64,000 nucleotides of DNA, taken from positions 248,001 to 312,000 of the forward strand of contig JAYFNT010000009.1 in NCBI GenBank assembly GCA_034933285.1. Reading direction: 5' to 3'. The DNA comes from RPRC01 sp034933285. Its GTDB lineage: Bacteria; Desulfobacterota; Desulfuromonadia; Geobacterales; Geobacteraceae. Below are positions 16,454-25,195 of this stretch, piece after piece. The translations under genes and the position numbers were made by a program. Position 1 is the stretch's first letter, and every line of letters begins with the position of its first letter. The notes under the pieces were generated by a model. That model was not told the origin of the DNA and searched no databases. It worked only from the letters and a program-made list of their open reading frames with translations.

Positions 16454-16966
16454 CTATTTTTTCGGCGCAATGATGATGAACATGCTTCGCCCTTCCATCT
16501 TCGGGCGCACCTCTACGTTGCTGATATCCTGCAATTCAGTAACGAAACGGTCAAGGGCATGCTGGCCGAGTTCCATGTGCGTAATTTCACGGCCCCTGAA
16601 AACCACGGTAACCTTTGCCTTGTTGCCTTCTTCGATAAAGCGGCGGGCATGTTTGATTTTGAACTGAAGATCGTGCTCATCCGTTTTCGGTCTGAGCTTG
16701 ATTTCCTTCAACTGGATCTGGATCTGCTTCTTTTTGGCCTCCTGAAGCTTCTTGCTCTGCTGGTACTTGAATTTGCCGTAGTCCATGATCCGGCAAACAG
16801 GCGGTACCGCAGTCGGCGAGACTTCAACAAGATCCAGGTGCTGGCCTTCAGCCAGCGCCAAAGCTTCGGCAAGGGGAAGTATGCCGAGTTGTTCGCTGTT
16901 AGCGCCAACTACCCGTACTTCCCGAGCCCTGATGGTCTGATTTATATTCACCGTGGGTTTCGCTAT
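16454..16966 (-). CDS. infC: Translation initiation factor IF-3 (apparent AUA start)
   Basis: About 170 residues. IF-3 binds the 30S subunit, prevents early 50S joining and proofreads the start codon. The N domain (~1-80, VNINQTIRAREVRVVG...) and C domain (KEIKLRPKTDEHDLQFKIKHARRF onward) are complete. A perfect GGAGG (16977-16973) lies six bases before an ATA codon at 16966-16964, giving IAKPTVNINQ. The GTG at 16951 has no site at the proper distance and would drop conserved residues. Non-AUG starts of infC are the known basis of its autoregulation, so AUA is chosen. The thrS stop codon overlaps this ribosome site. Confidence 0.93.
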   Translation of the reverse strand: MAKPTVNINQTIRAREVRVVGANSEQLGILPLAEALALAEGQHLDLVEVSPTAVPPVCRIMDYGKFKYQQSKKLQEAKKKQIQIQLKEIKLRPKTDEHDLQFKIKHARRFIEEGNKAKVTVVFRGREITHMELGQHALDRFVTELQDISNVEVRPKMEGRSMFIIIAPKK

Positions 16967-16976
16967 GTGACACCTC

Positions 16977-18887
16977 CTATTTGAAACTTTTTACTTCTCG
17001 TCCAAGGAAGTCAACAAGTTCAGCCACCTTCATGGCGGGCAGGTTGCTTCCGTCGCGGTAACGCGCAGTAACCGTTCCGGTTTCCACCTCTTTGTCGCCG
17101 ATGACGAACATATAAGGTATTCTCTGTAACTGGGCCTCCCTTATTTTGAAACCCAGTTTTTCGTTTCTGAAGTCATGCTGCACACGTATGCCGGCTTCCA
17201 GCAATTCACCATATACGGTTTTTGCATAGGGAACCTGGTTGTCCGTTACCGTAAGCACCAATCCTTGCACCGGTGCAAGCCAGAGAGGGAAATTCCCGGC
17301 ATGGTGCTCAATCAGGACACCGATGAAACGCTCGATTGCACCAAGTATGACCCTGTGCACCATGACCGGCCGTTTCTTTTCACCATCAGCCGCTACATAG
17401 GTGAGGTCAAAGCGCTCGGGGAGCGTAAAATCGCACTGGATTGTAGCACATTGCCATCTCCTGTCAAGGGCGTCGCGCAGCTTGATATCTATTTTCGGCC
17501 CATAAAATGCGCCATCTCCCTCGTTTATTTCAAACGGCCTTCCCGAATCTTCCAGCGCGGAACGGAGAGCATTGGTCGCTCGTTCCCAGTCTTCATCAGA
17601 ACCGATGGATTTTTCCGGCCTGGTGGAAAGCTCCATCTCGTAATCGAATCCGAAGATACCCATTACGTCGTTGACGAATGAAAGCACCCCTTTTATTTCA
17701 GCATCCAGCTGCTCCGGCATGCAGATGATGTGGGCGTCATCCTGGGTAAACCCGCGCACGCGCAAAAGGCCGTGCAGAACCCCTGCGCGCTCGTGACGAT
17801 GTACGGTCCCGAGTTCGAAATAACGGAGTGGCAAGTCACGGTAGCTGCGAAGCTGTGACTTGTATATCATCATGTGAGAAAGACAGTTCATCGGCTTGAT
17901 GCCGTAACTCTGGCCGTCAATCTCAGTAAAATACATGTTCTCGCGGTAGTTTTCGTAATGTCCGGAACGCTGCCAAAGCTCCTTTTTCAGGATCTGGGGG
18001 CCAAGGACGATATCGTACCCCCTTTTCAGATGCTCCTTACGCTCGAAATCCTCCAGGATTGTGCGAAGCATGGCTCCCTTTGGATGCCAGATAACGAGTC
18101 CGGCCCCAACTTCGTCGGAAAACGAGTAGAGATCCAACTCCTTGCCGATCTTGCGGTGATCCCGGCGCTTCGCCTCTTCAAGGCGGGCAAGATAAGCTTC
18201 AAGTTCTTTCTTGTCAATAAAAGCGGTCCCGTAAATACGCTGAAGCATCTTGCGCTTTTCATCGCCTCGCCAGTAAGCACCGGCAATGCTGGTCAATTTG
18301 AAAGCCTTGCAGAATGCGGTGGACGGCAGGTGCGGGCCGCGGCAGAGATCTACGAAATCACCCTGGCGGTACAGCGACACCTTGTCCGCATCCAGATCTT
18401 CGATCAGCTCGACTTTGTATGTCTCACCCATATCCCGGAAAAAACGGATCGCTTCATCCCGGGAAAGCACTTCGCGGGACAATGGAATTGCTGCCTTGGC
18501 CAGTTCCCGCATCCGTGCCTCGATTTTCTCCAGGTCGTCGGGGCTGAATGGCGCATCGACGTCGAAATCGTAGTAGAAGCCGTTTTCGATGGCCGGACCG
18601 ATGGTAACCTTGGCCTGCGGGAAGAGCGTCTTCACTGCCTGGGCCATTAGATGGGATGTTGAATGACGTACTATTTCCAGCGCCTCTGGACTTTTTTCGG
18701 TTATTATCTCGACACGGTCACTTTCACCAACTTCTGTCGAGAGGTCCACAAGTTTCCCGTTTATCTTGCCTGCAATGGCGTTTCGAGCCAGCCCGGCGCC
18801 TATTGATTTGGCAAGATCCAGGACCGTGGCCCCAGTCTGAAGCATTTTTTTCGAACCGTCCGGAAGTATTACCCCGATTTCATTCAT
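16977..18887 (-). CDS. thrS: Threonyl-tRNA synthetase
   Basis: 636 residues from the ATG at 18887 (AAGGGG upstream), a typical length. An upstream in-frame start would run through a terminator. It has the TGS domain (~1-60, IGVILPDGSKKMLQTGATVLDLAKSI), the editing domain with HSTSHLMAQAVKTLFP and zinc-type HxxxH and CRGPH motifs, the class II catalytic core (PMNCLSHMMIYKSQLRSYRDLPLR, and motif 2 VHRHERAGVLHGLLRVRGFTQDD), and the C-terminal anticodon-binding domain. It is the first protein gene of the translation operon; its stop overlaps the infC ribosome-binding site, so the two are coupled. Confidence 0.98.
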   Translation of the reverse strand: MNEIGVILPDGSKKMLQTGATVLDLAKSIGAGLARNAIAGKINGKLVDLSTEVGESDRVEIITEKSPEALEIVRHSTSHLMAQAVKTLFPQAKVTIGPAIENGFYYDFDVDAPFSPDDLEKIEARMRELAKAAIPLSREVLSRDEAIRFFRDMGETYKVELIEDLDADKVSLYRQGDFVDLCRGPHLPSTAFCKAFKLTSIAGAYWRGDEKRKMLQRIYGTAFIDKKELEAYLARLEEAKRRDHRKIGKELDLYSFSDEVGAGLVIWHPKGAMLRTILEDFERKEHLKRGYDIVLGPQILKKELWQRSGHYENYRENMYFTEIDGQSYGIKPMNCLSHMMIYKSQLRSYRDLPLRYFELGTVHRHERAGVLHGLLRVRGFTQDDAHIICMPEQLDAEIKGVLSFVNDVMGIFGFDYEMELSTRPEKSIGSDEDWERATNALRSALEDSGRPFEINEGDGAFYGPKIDIKLRDALDRRWQCATIQCDFTLPERFDLTYVAADGEKKRPVMVHRVILGAIERFIGVLIEHHAGNFPLWLAPVQGLVLTVTDNQVPYAKTVYGELLEAGIRVQHDFRNEKLGFKIREAQLQRIPYMFVIGDKEVETGTVTARYRDGSNLPAMKVAELVDFLGREVKSFK

Positions 18888-18904
18888 AGAGGGCCCCTTA
18901 ACAG

Positions 18905-18931
18905 AAAAAGGCATCGAACCTCGATGCCTCT
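18905..18931 (-). terminator. Terminator between tRNA-Val and thrS
   Basis: AGGCATCGA (minus strand, 18929-18921), GGT loop, TCGATGCCT (18917-18909), then TTTTT to 18905. It ends the tRNA-Val transcript about 30 bases past the CCA, with read-through supplying thrS unless thrS has its own promoter. Confidence 0.75.
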
Positions 18932-18961
18932 CTGAGTAGCGGTAGTACGTCGGCATATTCA

Positions 18962-19036
18962 TGGTAGGCGCGGGCGGTTTCGAACCGCCGACCCCTAGCG
19001 TGTCGAGCTAGTGCTCTACCCCTGAGCTACGCGCCT
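18962..19036 (-). tRNA. tRNA-Val (anticodon GAC)
   Basis: A full cloverleaf: acceptor AGGCGCG/CGCGCCT, D-arm GCTC/GAGC, anticodon stem CTAGC/GCTAG, T-arm GGCGG-TTCGAAA-CCGCC, discriminator A and encoded CCA (18964-18962). The perfect five-bp stem sets the loop as TCGACAC, so the anticodon is GAC. The base 5' of it (position 33) is then C instead of the near-universal U. It heads the thrS operon behind a strong promoter. Confidence 0.92.
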
Positions 19037-19054
19037 TCGTGAAAAGCATAAAGT

Positions 19055-19082
19055 ATTTAACAGGTAACACCATTTATGTCAA
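19055..19082 (-). promoter_or_regulatory. Sigma-70 promoter of the tRNA-Val/thrS operon
   Basis: On the minus strand a perfect TTGACA (19082-19077) is followed after 16 bases by TTAAAT (19060-19055), or after 17 by TAAATA. Transcription would start ~10 bases before the tRNA 5' end at 19036. Confidence 0.65.
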
Positions 19083-19152
19083 GGAAATTGTTGGCCGGGA
19101 TGTTTTTTCAGTTTGCTTCTTCAGCAACAGTTATCGAATGCCGCGGCCTTTA

Positions 19153-19182
19153 TTGAACCGATATTGTTCCATGGTGTATACT
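19153..19182 (+). promoter_or_regulatory. Sigma-70 promoter candidate of rtcB-archease
   Basis: TTGAAC (19153-19158), 18 bases, TATACT (19177-19182). It is divergent from the tRNA-Val promoter. No sigma-54 pattern was seen, unlike the RtcR-controlled rtcBA of enteric bacteria. Confidence 0.5.
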
Positions 19183-19251
19183 TAATCATGTAGCGGCAAA
19201 AAAATCAGCATCGTACACACGTGTTTCCAAGCATGACGGGAGTAATGATAC

Positions 19252-20709
19252 ATGTCCGTTCCTCCTTCATTGAAACGTATTTCGGATACGATCTGGGAAC
19301 TTCCGGTTTCATACAAGCAGAGCATGCTGGTTCCCGCAAGGATTTATGCAACGGAAAAACTTCTACGGCAAATGGATGTGGGGGTATTTGAACAGATAAC
19401 CAATGTCGCCTGTCTTCCCGGGATCGTCAACTATGCGTTCTGCATGCCGGATGGGCACTGGGGCTACGGTTTTCCCATCGGAGGAATGGCGGCAATGGAC
19501 CCCAAAACCGGTATTATTTCTCCGGGGGGTATCGGTTTCGACATCAATTGCGGCGTGCGGATGGTCCAGACCAATCTTACCCTGGAGGAAGTTCAACCGG
19601 TTCTGAAAAACCTGGTGGACAAGCTGTTCTCTCGGGTTCCGGCCGGAGTCGGCTGTACCGGTTTCGTCAAACTGTCCCGGGAGGAATTCCGCAGCGTGGC
19701 CGAGACGGGGTCGACCTGGTGCCTGCGCAAGGGATTCGCCTGGCAGGAGGATCTGGAACTGACCGAGGAAGGAGGATGTTATACCGGCGCCGATGCATCA
19801 AAAGTCAGCGAAAAGGCAGTCGATCGGGGGTATGACCAGATCGGAACCCTGGGGTCGGGCAACCATTATCTGGAAATCCAGGTGGCAAAACCGGAAAACA
19901 TCGTTGACAATGAGATTGCCCAAACCTTCGGGTTCACCAGGCCAAACCAGATTTCTGTGATGTTTCACTGTGGCAGCCGCGGATTCGGCCATCAAATCGC
20001 AACTGATTATCTCAAAATGTTCTTAAATGTATCGGAGAAAAAATACGGTTTCAAAGTCAGGGACAGGGAACTGTCCTGCGCTCCCTTCACCTCAAGCGAA
20101 GGCCGGGATTATTTCGCTGCCATGAAGTGCGCTGTAAACATGGCGTTTGCAAACCGCCAGGTCATACTGCACCGCATCAGGGAGGTGTTTTCCGAAATTT
20201 TCCATCGTTCTCCGGAAGATCTGGGCATGCACATGGTTTACGATGTGGCCCATAACACAGCAAAACTTGAAAAACACAAAGTTGAAGGAAAATTGAAAGA
20301 GCTGCTCGTACATCGAAAAGGAGCGACGAGGGCATTTGGTCCAGGTATGAAGGGAATCCCCGATTGCTATAAACAGACCGGACAACCGGTCATAATCGGC
20401 GGCAGCATGGAAACCGGATCATATCTTTTGTGCGGCTTGAAGACGGGAGAGTCCACTTTCTTCACTACTGCCCATGGAAGCGGACGTGCAATGAGTCGCC
20501 ACCAGGCAAAAAAACAGTACAGGGGGCAGACTCTCCAACGCGAAATGGAGGAGCGGGGAATCTATGTCAGAACTGCCTCTTGGGGCGGATTGGCTGAAGA
20601 GGCCGGGCCTGCGTACAAGAATATCGATGATGTCGTTGAGACAACCGAACTGGCGGGTCTTAGTAAACGGGTCGTGCGTCTCGTTCCTCTCGGCAACGTG
20701 AAGGGATGA
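19252..20709 (+). CDS. rtcB: RNA-splicing ligase RtcB
   Basis: 485 residues, usual length. RtcB joins RNA 2',3'-cyclic phosphate or 3'-phosphate ends to 5'-OH ends using GTP and Mn2+. Signature segments: MPDGHWGYGFPIGGMAA, GGIGFDINCGVRM (the metal-binding Cys/Asp region), GSGNHYLEIQ, MFHCGSRGFGHQ, HNTAKLE, and HGSGRAMSR with the guanylylated His near residue 405. The archease gene follows after nine bases, so substrate and cofactor protein are co-expressed. It is probably used in tRNA or rRNA repair after nuclease damage. Confidence 0.97.
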   Translation: MSVPPSLKRISDTIWELPVSYKQSMLVPARIYATEKLLRQMDVGVFEQITNVACLPGIVNYAFCMPDGHWGYGFPIGGMAAMDPKTGIISPGGIGFDINCGVRMVQTNLTLEEVQPVLKNLVDKLFSRVPAGVGCTGFVKLSREEFRSVAETGSTWCLRKGFAWQEDLELTEEGGCYTGADASKVSEKAVDRGYDQIGTLGSGNHYLEIQVAKPENIVDNEIAQTFGFTRPNQISVMFHCGSRGFGHQIATDYLKMFLNVSEKKYGFKVRDRELSCAPFTSSEGRDYFAAMKCAVNMAFANRQVILHRIREVFSEIFHRSPEDLGMHMVYDVAHNTAKLEKHKVEGKLKELLVHRKGATRAFGPGMKGIPDCYKQTGQPVIIGGSMETGSYLLCGLKTGESTFFTTAHGSGRAMSRHQAKKQYRGQTLQREMEERGIYVRTASWGGLAEEAGPAYKNIDDVVETTELAGLSKRVVRLVPLGNVKG

Positions 20710-20718
20710 GGTGATTCC

Positions 20719-21150
20719 ATGCCGTTTCGATACCTTGCCGACCTGGCTACGGCTGATGCAGCATTTGAAGCGTTTGGGACTACGGTGGAAGAGATGTTCA
20801 TGGCTGCTGCAGAGGCGACCCTTGGCGTCATGATCGAAAATCCGCGATCCATAGCATGTTTGGAAGAAATTTCGTTTCAGGTAGAAGAGAAAAGCCTGGA
20901 ATTGCTGTTGTTCGAGTTTCTGCAGGAACTGATTTACAGCAAGGATGCCCGCGGTATCCTGCCCAGAGTGAAAAATATTCGGATCGAATCAGGACCTTCG
21001 ACTCTGATGCTGAATGCACAGGCATGCAGCATACCGCTTGATCAGGTGAGGCATCGGTTGCTGACGGATGTCAAGGCTGTGACTTTTTACAAGTTCGCGG
21101 TTGAGCATTTGGACGGGCAATGGCGGGCGACCGTGGTACTTGATGTGTGA
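20719..21150 (+). CDS. Archease
   Basis: 143 residues. Archease is a small acidic protein that accelerates RtcB guanylylation and allows multiple turnover. Seen here are the N-terminal FRYLADLATADAAFEAFG, the metal-binding acidic residues, and the conserved C-terminal VKAVTFYKFAVEHLDGQWRATVVLDV. The residue usually found as His in 'DHTAD' is replaced: the segment reads LADLATADA, so one archease hallmark (H-T-A-D) is degenerate. It follows rtcB in one operon. Confidence 0.92.
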   Translation: MPFRYLADLATADAAFEAFGTTVEEMFMAAAEATLGVMIENPRSIACLEEISFQVEEKSLELLLFEFLQELIYSKDARGILPRVKNIRIESGPSTLMLNAQACSIPLDQVRHRLLTDVKAVTFYKFAVEHLDGQWRATVVLDV

Positions 21151-21168
21151 AGCTGTGCAAGCCATGGT

Positions 21169-23652
21169 TCAGTCTTCCATTGATTCGACTGCGTGCTGTA
21201 CCCTGGTGACAAATTCAGACGGCTTTTCATCTTCAGGCAAAAACGGTGCTCCGAAAACCACCTTTACCCTTCCCCGCCTGGGCCGGGAGGAACCTCGCGG
21301 CAAAACCCTTTCCATTCCGCTGATCCGTACGGGCACCAGGGGAACGCCCAGTTCAGAAGCCATCACACCGATCCCCTGTTGAAAGGGCAGCATTCTGCCG
21401 TCTGCCGATCTTGCTCCTTCCGGGAAAACCAGGATACTGATTCCTTTGTCCACGAGTTTTCCCATGAATGCCAGAGATCTGCGGAAACCGGAGCTTTGCG
21501 AAAGGGGAAACAGATTAAGGAAAAGTGTCCCATATTCATAGGTGAGCCTTTTCCATAATTTCCCGGCCAGGGACCGGTAATTGCTGAAGAAGAATTCCTC
21601 CCAGGCAGCTGTCGCAGTCCGGTATCTCAAACCGGCGGGGAGTGAATACATGACAGCAGGCTGGTCGAGGTAGCTTGTGTGGTTGGCAACGAACATCACC
21701 GGGGGCTTCAATCCATGGAGATGCTCAAGGCCGCGGGTTTCAAGCGTTACGAACAGCCGGAACAACGGACGATGGAGAACCCGATCGGCCAATCGGCGCA
21801 TCAGCCGTGCCGGCATCCGATTCGTCCAGAACCTCAACTTCCTTCCCGCCGCCCGCGGTTCCCTGTCGGTGATAATCCGCCTCAGATCCCCGACTGTAGT
21901 TCTCTCTCCGATAACTGATTCATCGAGGTCGATGCGATATTCCTGCTCCAGGCTGCTGATCAGCTCGAGCCTGCCGATCGAAGTCAATCCCAGATCATTG
22001 ACGAGGCTCGAATCCTCTCGTGTCCGGGACAACGCTCCCCCCGTTACCCTGACAATTAGATTAACGAGTGGATCTGCCCGGATTACGTCTTCTTCCGTGC
22101 TGGTTCTGCTGACAATCTTTTCCTTGACGATGAATTTCCGTATCTTCAGGGTTGCAGTCTTGGGAAATTCGGGCTCTGCCCAGACTGAAACCCCGGTAAT
22201 GCGGTGCAACGGGTCGATCAGTTGATTTGCCTGACTGATGATGTCAGCAGCACTTTTGCCGTTGTCGTCAAGAAGCAGGACCGCGTGAACTTCCTCCCCC
22301 CCTCCCCTGTCGAGCCCGATAACGCATGATTCCCGCACGCCCGGCATGCTATTCAGGACGCTTTCAAGTTCATCAGGATACACGTTTATGCCTGCGCCGG
22401 TTACGATGAGTTCCTTGCGTCTGCCGAGAATACGCAAATTTCCTTCTCCATCGAAACATCCCAGATCCCCAGTCCTGAACCACCCGTCAGTGGTGAACGT
22501 TTCACGGGTCGCGGTTTCATTGTGGTAATATCCGGGGAAAACATTTTTTCCTCTCACCAGGATTTCATCGTTCTCCAGCCGAATTTCCACCTCCGGCAAA
22601 GGAACCCCCACAGTACCCGCAGCCTGGTGTTCAAAAGTATTGGCACAGACAACGGGCGAACATTCGGTCAGACCATATCCTTCTACAACAATGAATGCCA
22701 TTGTATTCCAGAAATGGAACAGGCCGGGAGGCAATTGGGCCCCACCTGACACGAAAAATACGAAGTTCCGTCCGAATTTGATCCTTATGGGCAGAAATAC
22801 CAGTTTTCTTGCAATAAGCGGCATATGTGCCGACAGCCGGATCAACCGGCTGAACAACCCTCCCAACCCTTTTTCCTCTAATTCCCTGTCTATTGAACCC
22901 TTAAGGAGCTGCAGAAGACGCGGCACACAAACCATTGCACGAATGTCCTCTTCCTTGAAGGCATCAAGGATAGCCGATGGTTTGAGGGTACGAAGATAAA
23001 CGATGGTTGCGCCGCGGTAAAGCGGGCTTAGAAATCCGCCCATCTGTTCAAACATGTGTGAAAGAGGAAGAACTGAGAGGAAGACGAATTCAGGCCCGAC
23101 AACAGGAATATGGGTATTGACCTGCCGCAGGTTTTCCAGCAGGTTGCGGTGGGTCAGTACGGCTCCCTTTGGGTTGCCTGTCGTGCCGGATGTGTAAACC
23201 AGTTCCGCGATGTCATCAGGCTCTATTCCGCATTCAGGCGGCTTGGGCGGAACCCGCTGCAGCAGTTTTTCCAGGTCTTCAACCATGATCGATTTCAAGC
23301 CGCAACTACAGTCATCTTTGAAGCGGCTGCCAATGACAAGTGACGCGCCCGAATTTTGTGCCACTGGTACAGCACGCTCTGTTCCCGACATGAAATCCAC
23401 CGGCACTACGATGGCGCCACGTGCGATGCATCCGAAAAATGTCACGGCCCATGAGAGGTTGTTGGGCGCCCATAACAGGACACGATCACCGGGTCTTACC
23501 CCCTGCTGTTCCAAAAGTCCGTTCATGCGAAGAGACAAATCGTGCAATTGGGCGTAAGAATATACGAAACGCCGGATTCCGGTTCGGTAGATGATTGCTG
23601 TTCTCTCGCCGTGTACTGAAAATCCATTAAGAAGATCCAGAAGTGTGTTCAT
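21169..23652 (-). CDS. Three-domain acyl enzyme: AMP-binding ligase - acyl carrier - PlsC acyltransferase
   Basis: 827 residues. Residues ~1-510 are an adenylate-forming domain (LVYTSGTTGNPKGAVLTHRN near 152-171, EGYGLTECSP near 329, WFRTGDLG near 391). Residues ~530-600 resemble an acyl carrier/phosphopantetheine domain (LVNDLGLTSIGRLELISSLE, attachment Ser near 563). Residues ~625-827 are a PlsC-type glycerolipid acyltransferase with NHTSYLDQP (HX4D motif) and FPEGARS. The layout suggests activation of a free fatty acid, loading on the built-in carrier and transfer to a lipid acceptor, i.e. membrane lipid repair similar in purpose to Aas of E. coli but with the domains in another order and a carrier added. 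It is a single gene, convergent with archease. Confidence 0.92.
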   Translation of the reverse strand: MNTLLDLLNGFSVHGERTAIIYRTGIRRFVYSYAQLHDLSLRMNGLLEQQGVRPGDRVLLWAPNNLSWAVTFFGCIARGAIVVPVDFMSGTERAVPVAQNSGASLVIGSRFKDDCSCGLKSIMVEDLEKLLQRVPPKPPECGIEPDDIAELVYTSGTTGNPKGAVLTHRNLLENLRQVNTHIPVVGPEFVFLSVLPLSHMFEQMGGFLSPLYRGATIVYLRTLKPSAILDAFKEEDIRAMVCVPRLLQLLKGSIDRELEEKGLGGLFSRLIRLSAHMPLIARKLVFLPIRIKFGRNFVFFVSGGAQLPPGLFHFWNTMAFIVVEGYGLTECSPVVCANTFEHQAAGTVGVPLPEVEIRLENDEILVRGKNVFPGYYHNETATRETFTTDGWFRTGDLGCFDGEGNLRILGRRKELIVTGAGINVYPDELESVLNSMPGVRESCVIGLDRGGGEEVHAVLLLDDNGKSAADIISQANQLIDPLHRITGVSVWAEPEFPKTATLKIRKFIVKEKIVSRTSTEEDVIRADPLVNLIVRVTGGALSRTREDSSLVNDLGLTSIGRLELISSLEQEYRIDLDESVIGERTTVGDLRRIITDREPRAAGRKLRFWTNRMPARLMRRLADRVLHRPLFRLFVTLETRGLEHLHGLKPPVMFVANHTSYLDQPAVMYSLPAGLRYRTATAAWEEFFFSNYRSLAGKLWKRLTYEYGTLFLNLFPLSQSSGFRRSLAFMGKLVDKGISILVFPEGARSADGRMLPFQQGIGVMASELGVPLVPVRISGMERVLPRGSSRPRRGRVKVVFGAPFLPEDEKPSEFVTRVQHAVESMED

Positions 23653-23891
23653 AGCAGATTTCCTTGCAAAGGCATCTTGCTTGCCCGATCAATTCCAGCG
23701 CCACTATTCGGCCAATAACTTCAGTATACTCCGCAAACTCCACAACATTCCCGCTACAGCAGTGATGCAAAATCGTTAATACCAATAATATAACTCTAAC
23801 GCAAAGATTACCTGAAAAAATGAAATGTTTTTTCTCAAGAATTCCGGATGAAATCCGATACTAATCTCAACAGAACATAAAGGAATCGCAT

Positions 23892-24509
23892 ATGAAGAGG
23901 TTGAATAAGAATCAGAAATCCAGAAAATCCATGTTGAAGCGATTGCTTGGAATGACTGTTTCCGAGCTGACGTCCACAATCGGGACTCCATATGTATCCT
24001 ACAGCTTCCGCGATGAAGAAGTTTTCGTGTATGAAAAAGCCCCTGTAGCAAATATAGCTCTCCACAGGGGTCTTGTCGTGAAATGCGACACAATGATCGA
24101 AACCAGAAAGAATCCGAGAGTTAAGCCAAATGGCAAGATTCCCGTTATTGCATATGGAAAGTCACGGATAAAAGGAGTTGTCAGGGACATTTCCGTTGAC
24201 GGCATTTCAGTCTCGCATGAAAAAAATAAAATTTTCAAGCGGGGTGAACGGGTAATCCTTACTTTTCTGCTGCCGACAAACGGAATCAACAGGTTTCTCG
24301 AAATACCCTGCCTGGCAAAGGACGCAAGATTGGAAAATGGAATGCGAATCTCGGTATTTCTTTATAATTTATCGAATGATTGCAGTCAGATGAAAATTAT
24401 TTCGAGATATGTGTCAATCCGTACTACCCAGAATGAACTTGACCTTGACGATTTGCTTCTTTGGGGTGGTCCTGCAAACCTTGATTCCCGCTGTGTCCTA
24501 ACAGCATAA
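23892..24509 (+). CDS. PilZ-domain protein
   Basis: 205 residues. The first ~75 residues form an unrecognised N-terminal region beginning with a very basic stretch. The PilZ domain (~76-190) shows the cyclic di-GMP-binding motifs RKNPR (RxxxR) and DISVDG (D/NxSxxG), so it should bind cyclic di-GMP. No output domain is seen; such stand-alone PilZ proteins act by protein contacts, often on flagella, pili or polysaccharide export. AAAGGA precedes the ATG. It is a single gene whose neighbours (lipid enzyme, PerR-type regulator) do not suggest a partner. It complements the GEMM riboswitch as another cyclic-dinucleotide effector. Confidence 0.88.
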   Translation: MKRLNKNQKSRKSMLKRLLGMTVSELTSTIGTPYVSYSFRDEEVFVYEKAPVANIALHRGLVVKCDTMIETRKNPRVKPNGKIPVIAYGKSRIKGVVRDISVDGISVSHEKNKIFKRGERVILTFLLPTNGINRFLEIPCLAKDARLENGMRISVFLYNLSNDCSQMKIISRYVSIRTTQNELDLDDLLLWGGPANLDSRCVLTA

Positions 24510-24608
24510 TCCTTTCCTTCCCTGTAAGTATTTCCCCTCTTAAATAGTACGCCAACCTTGTCCTCCGTAAATTTTCAGGTAGTCTTTAACTAAAGTAAAT
24601 TTTTTACG

Positions 24609-24646
24609 CAATATGGTTGACATATTGTACCATCTGCAATATATTG
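24609..24646 (+). promoter_or_regulatory. Promoter and Fur/PerR-like operator of the repressor gene
   Basis: TTGACA (24617-24622), 17 bases, TATATT (24640-24645) form a near-consensus promoter. The -35 is covered by a perfect 7-bp inverted repeat CAATATG-N5-CATATTG (24609-24627), and the -10 lies inside a 10-bp palindrome CAATATATTG (24637-24646). This is typical of a self-repressing Fur-family gene. Confidence 0.6.
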
Positions 24647-24652
24647 TTAAAC

Positions 24653-25126
24653 ATGACTTATATCACAGATAAACAATGTGAAAGTGGAATCAGGAATTTC
24701 GAATCAGAATGCAAAAAGAACGGTCTGGCTCTGACTGTTCAAAGAAGAGAAATTTACGCTGCGCTTGCCTGCCGGAAGGATCATCCGACAGCCGACCAGG
24801 TTTATGAAGATATCAAGACGAAACTGAAGGGAGTGTCAAGAACTACAGTATATCGTGTTCTCGATACGCTTGTAACCATCGGCGTTGCCAAAAGAATCAG
24901 TATCCCCGATTCAAAAGCCAGATTTGATGGCGATATGAAGCGCCATCACCATCTCACCTGCATGAAGTGCGGAACAGTTTTCGACTTGCATGACGAATCC
25001 CTGAACAATCTTCAGACAATGCTGGACAATGGCGCCGGATTTGAAATAATGGATTACTCCATTACTTTTACAGGTCTTTGCTCAAGATGCAGAAACAGCA
25101 GAACGTATCCCGCTACGGAAAGATAA
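24653..25126 (+). CDS. Fur/PerR-family metalloregulator
   Basis: 157 residues from the ATG at 24653. The DNA-binding wing (HPTADQVYEDIKTKLKGVSRTTVYRVLDTL) and dimerisation domain are typical. Structural zinc is bound by CMKC and CSRC pairs near residues 102 and 142. The segment RFDGDMKRHHHLTC supplies regulatory His/Asp ligands as in peroxide-sensing PerR. It is probably a peroxide or iron sensor controlling itself and the flavodiiron gene downstream (70 bases away). The frame is open to a TTG at 24617, but that lies in the -35 box; the ATG falls at about +1 of the predicted transcript, with no ribosome site, so the mRNA may be leaderless. Confidence 0.9.
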   Translation: MTYITDKQCESGIRNFESECKKNGLALTVQRREIYAALACRKDHPTADQVYEDIKTKLKGVSRTTVYRVLDTLVTIGVAKRISIPDSKARFDGDMKRHHHLTCMKCGTVFDLHDESLNNLQTMLDNGAGFEIMDYSITFTGLCSRCRNSRTYPATER

Positions 25127-25195
25127 TGCCGTAGCATTCACGAGATGTACGGAGCTGTCTACTGCACTTCGCTATTTTACACCCAAGGAGGGAGC

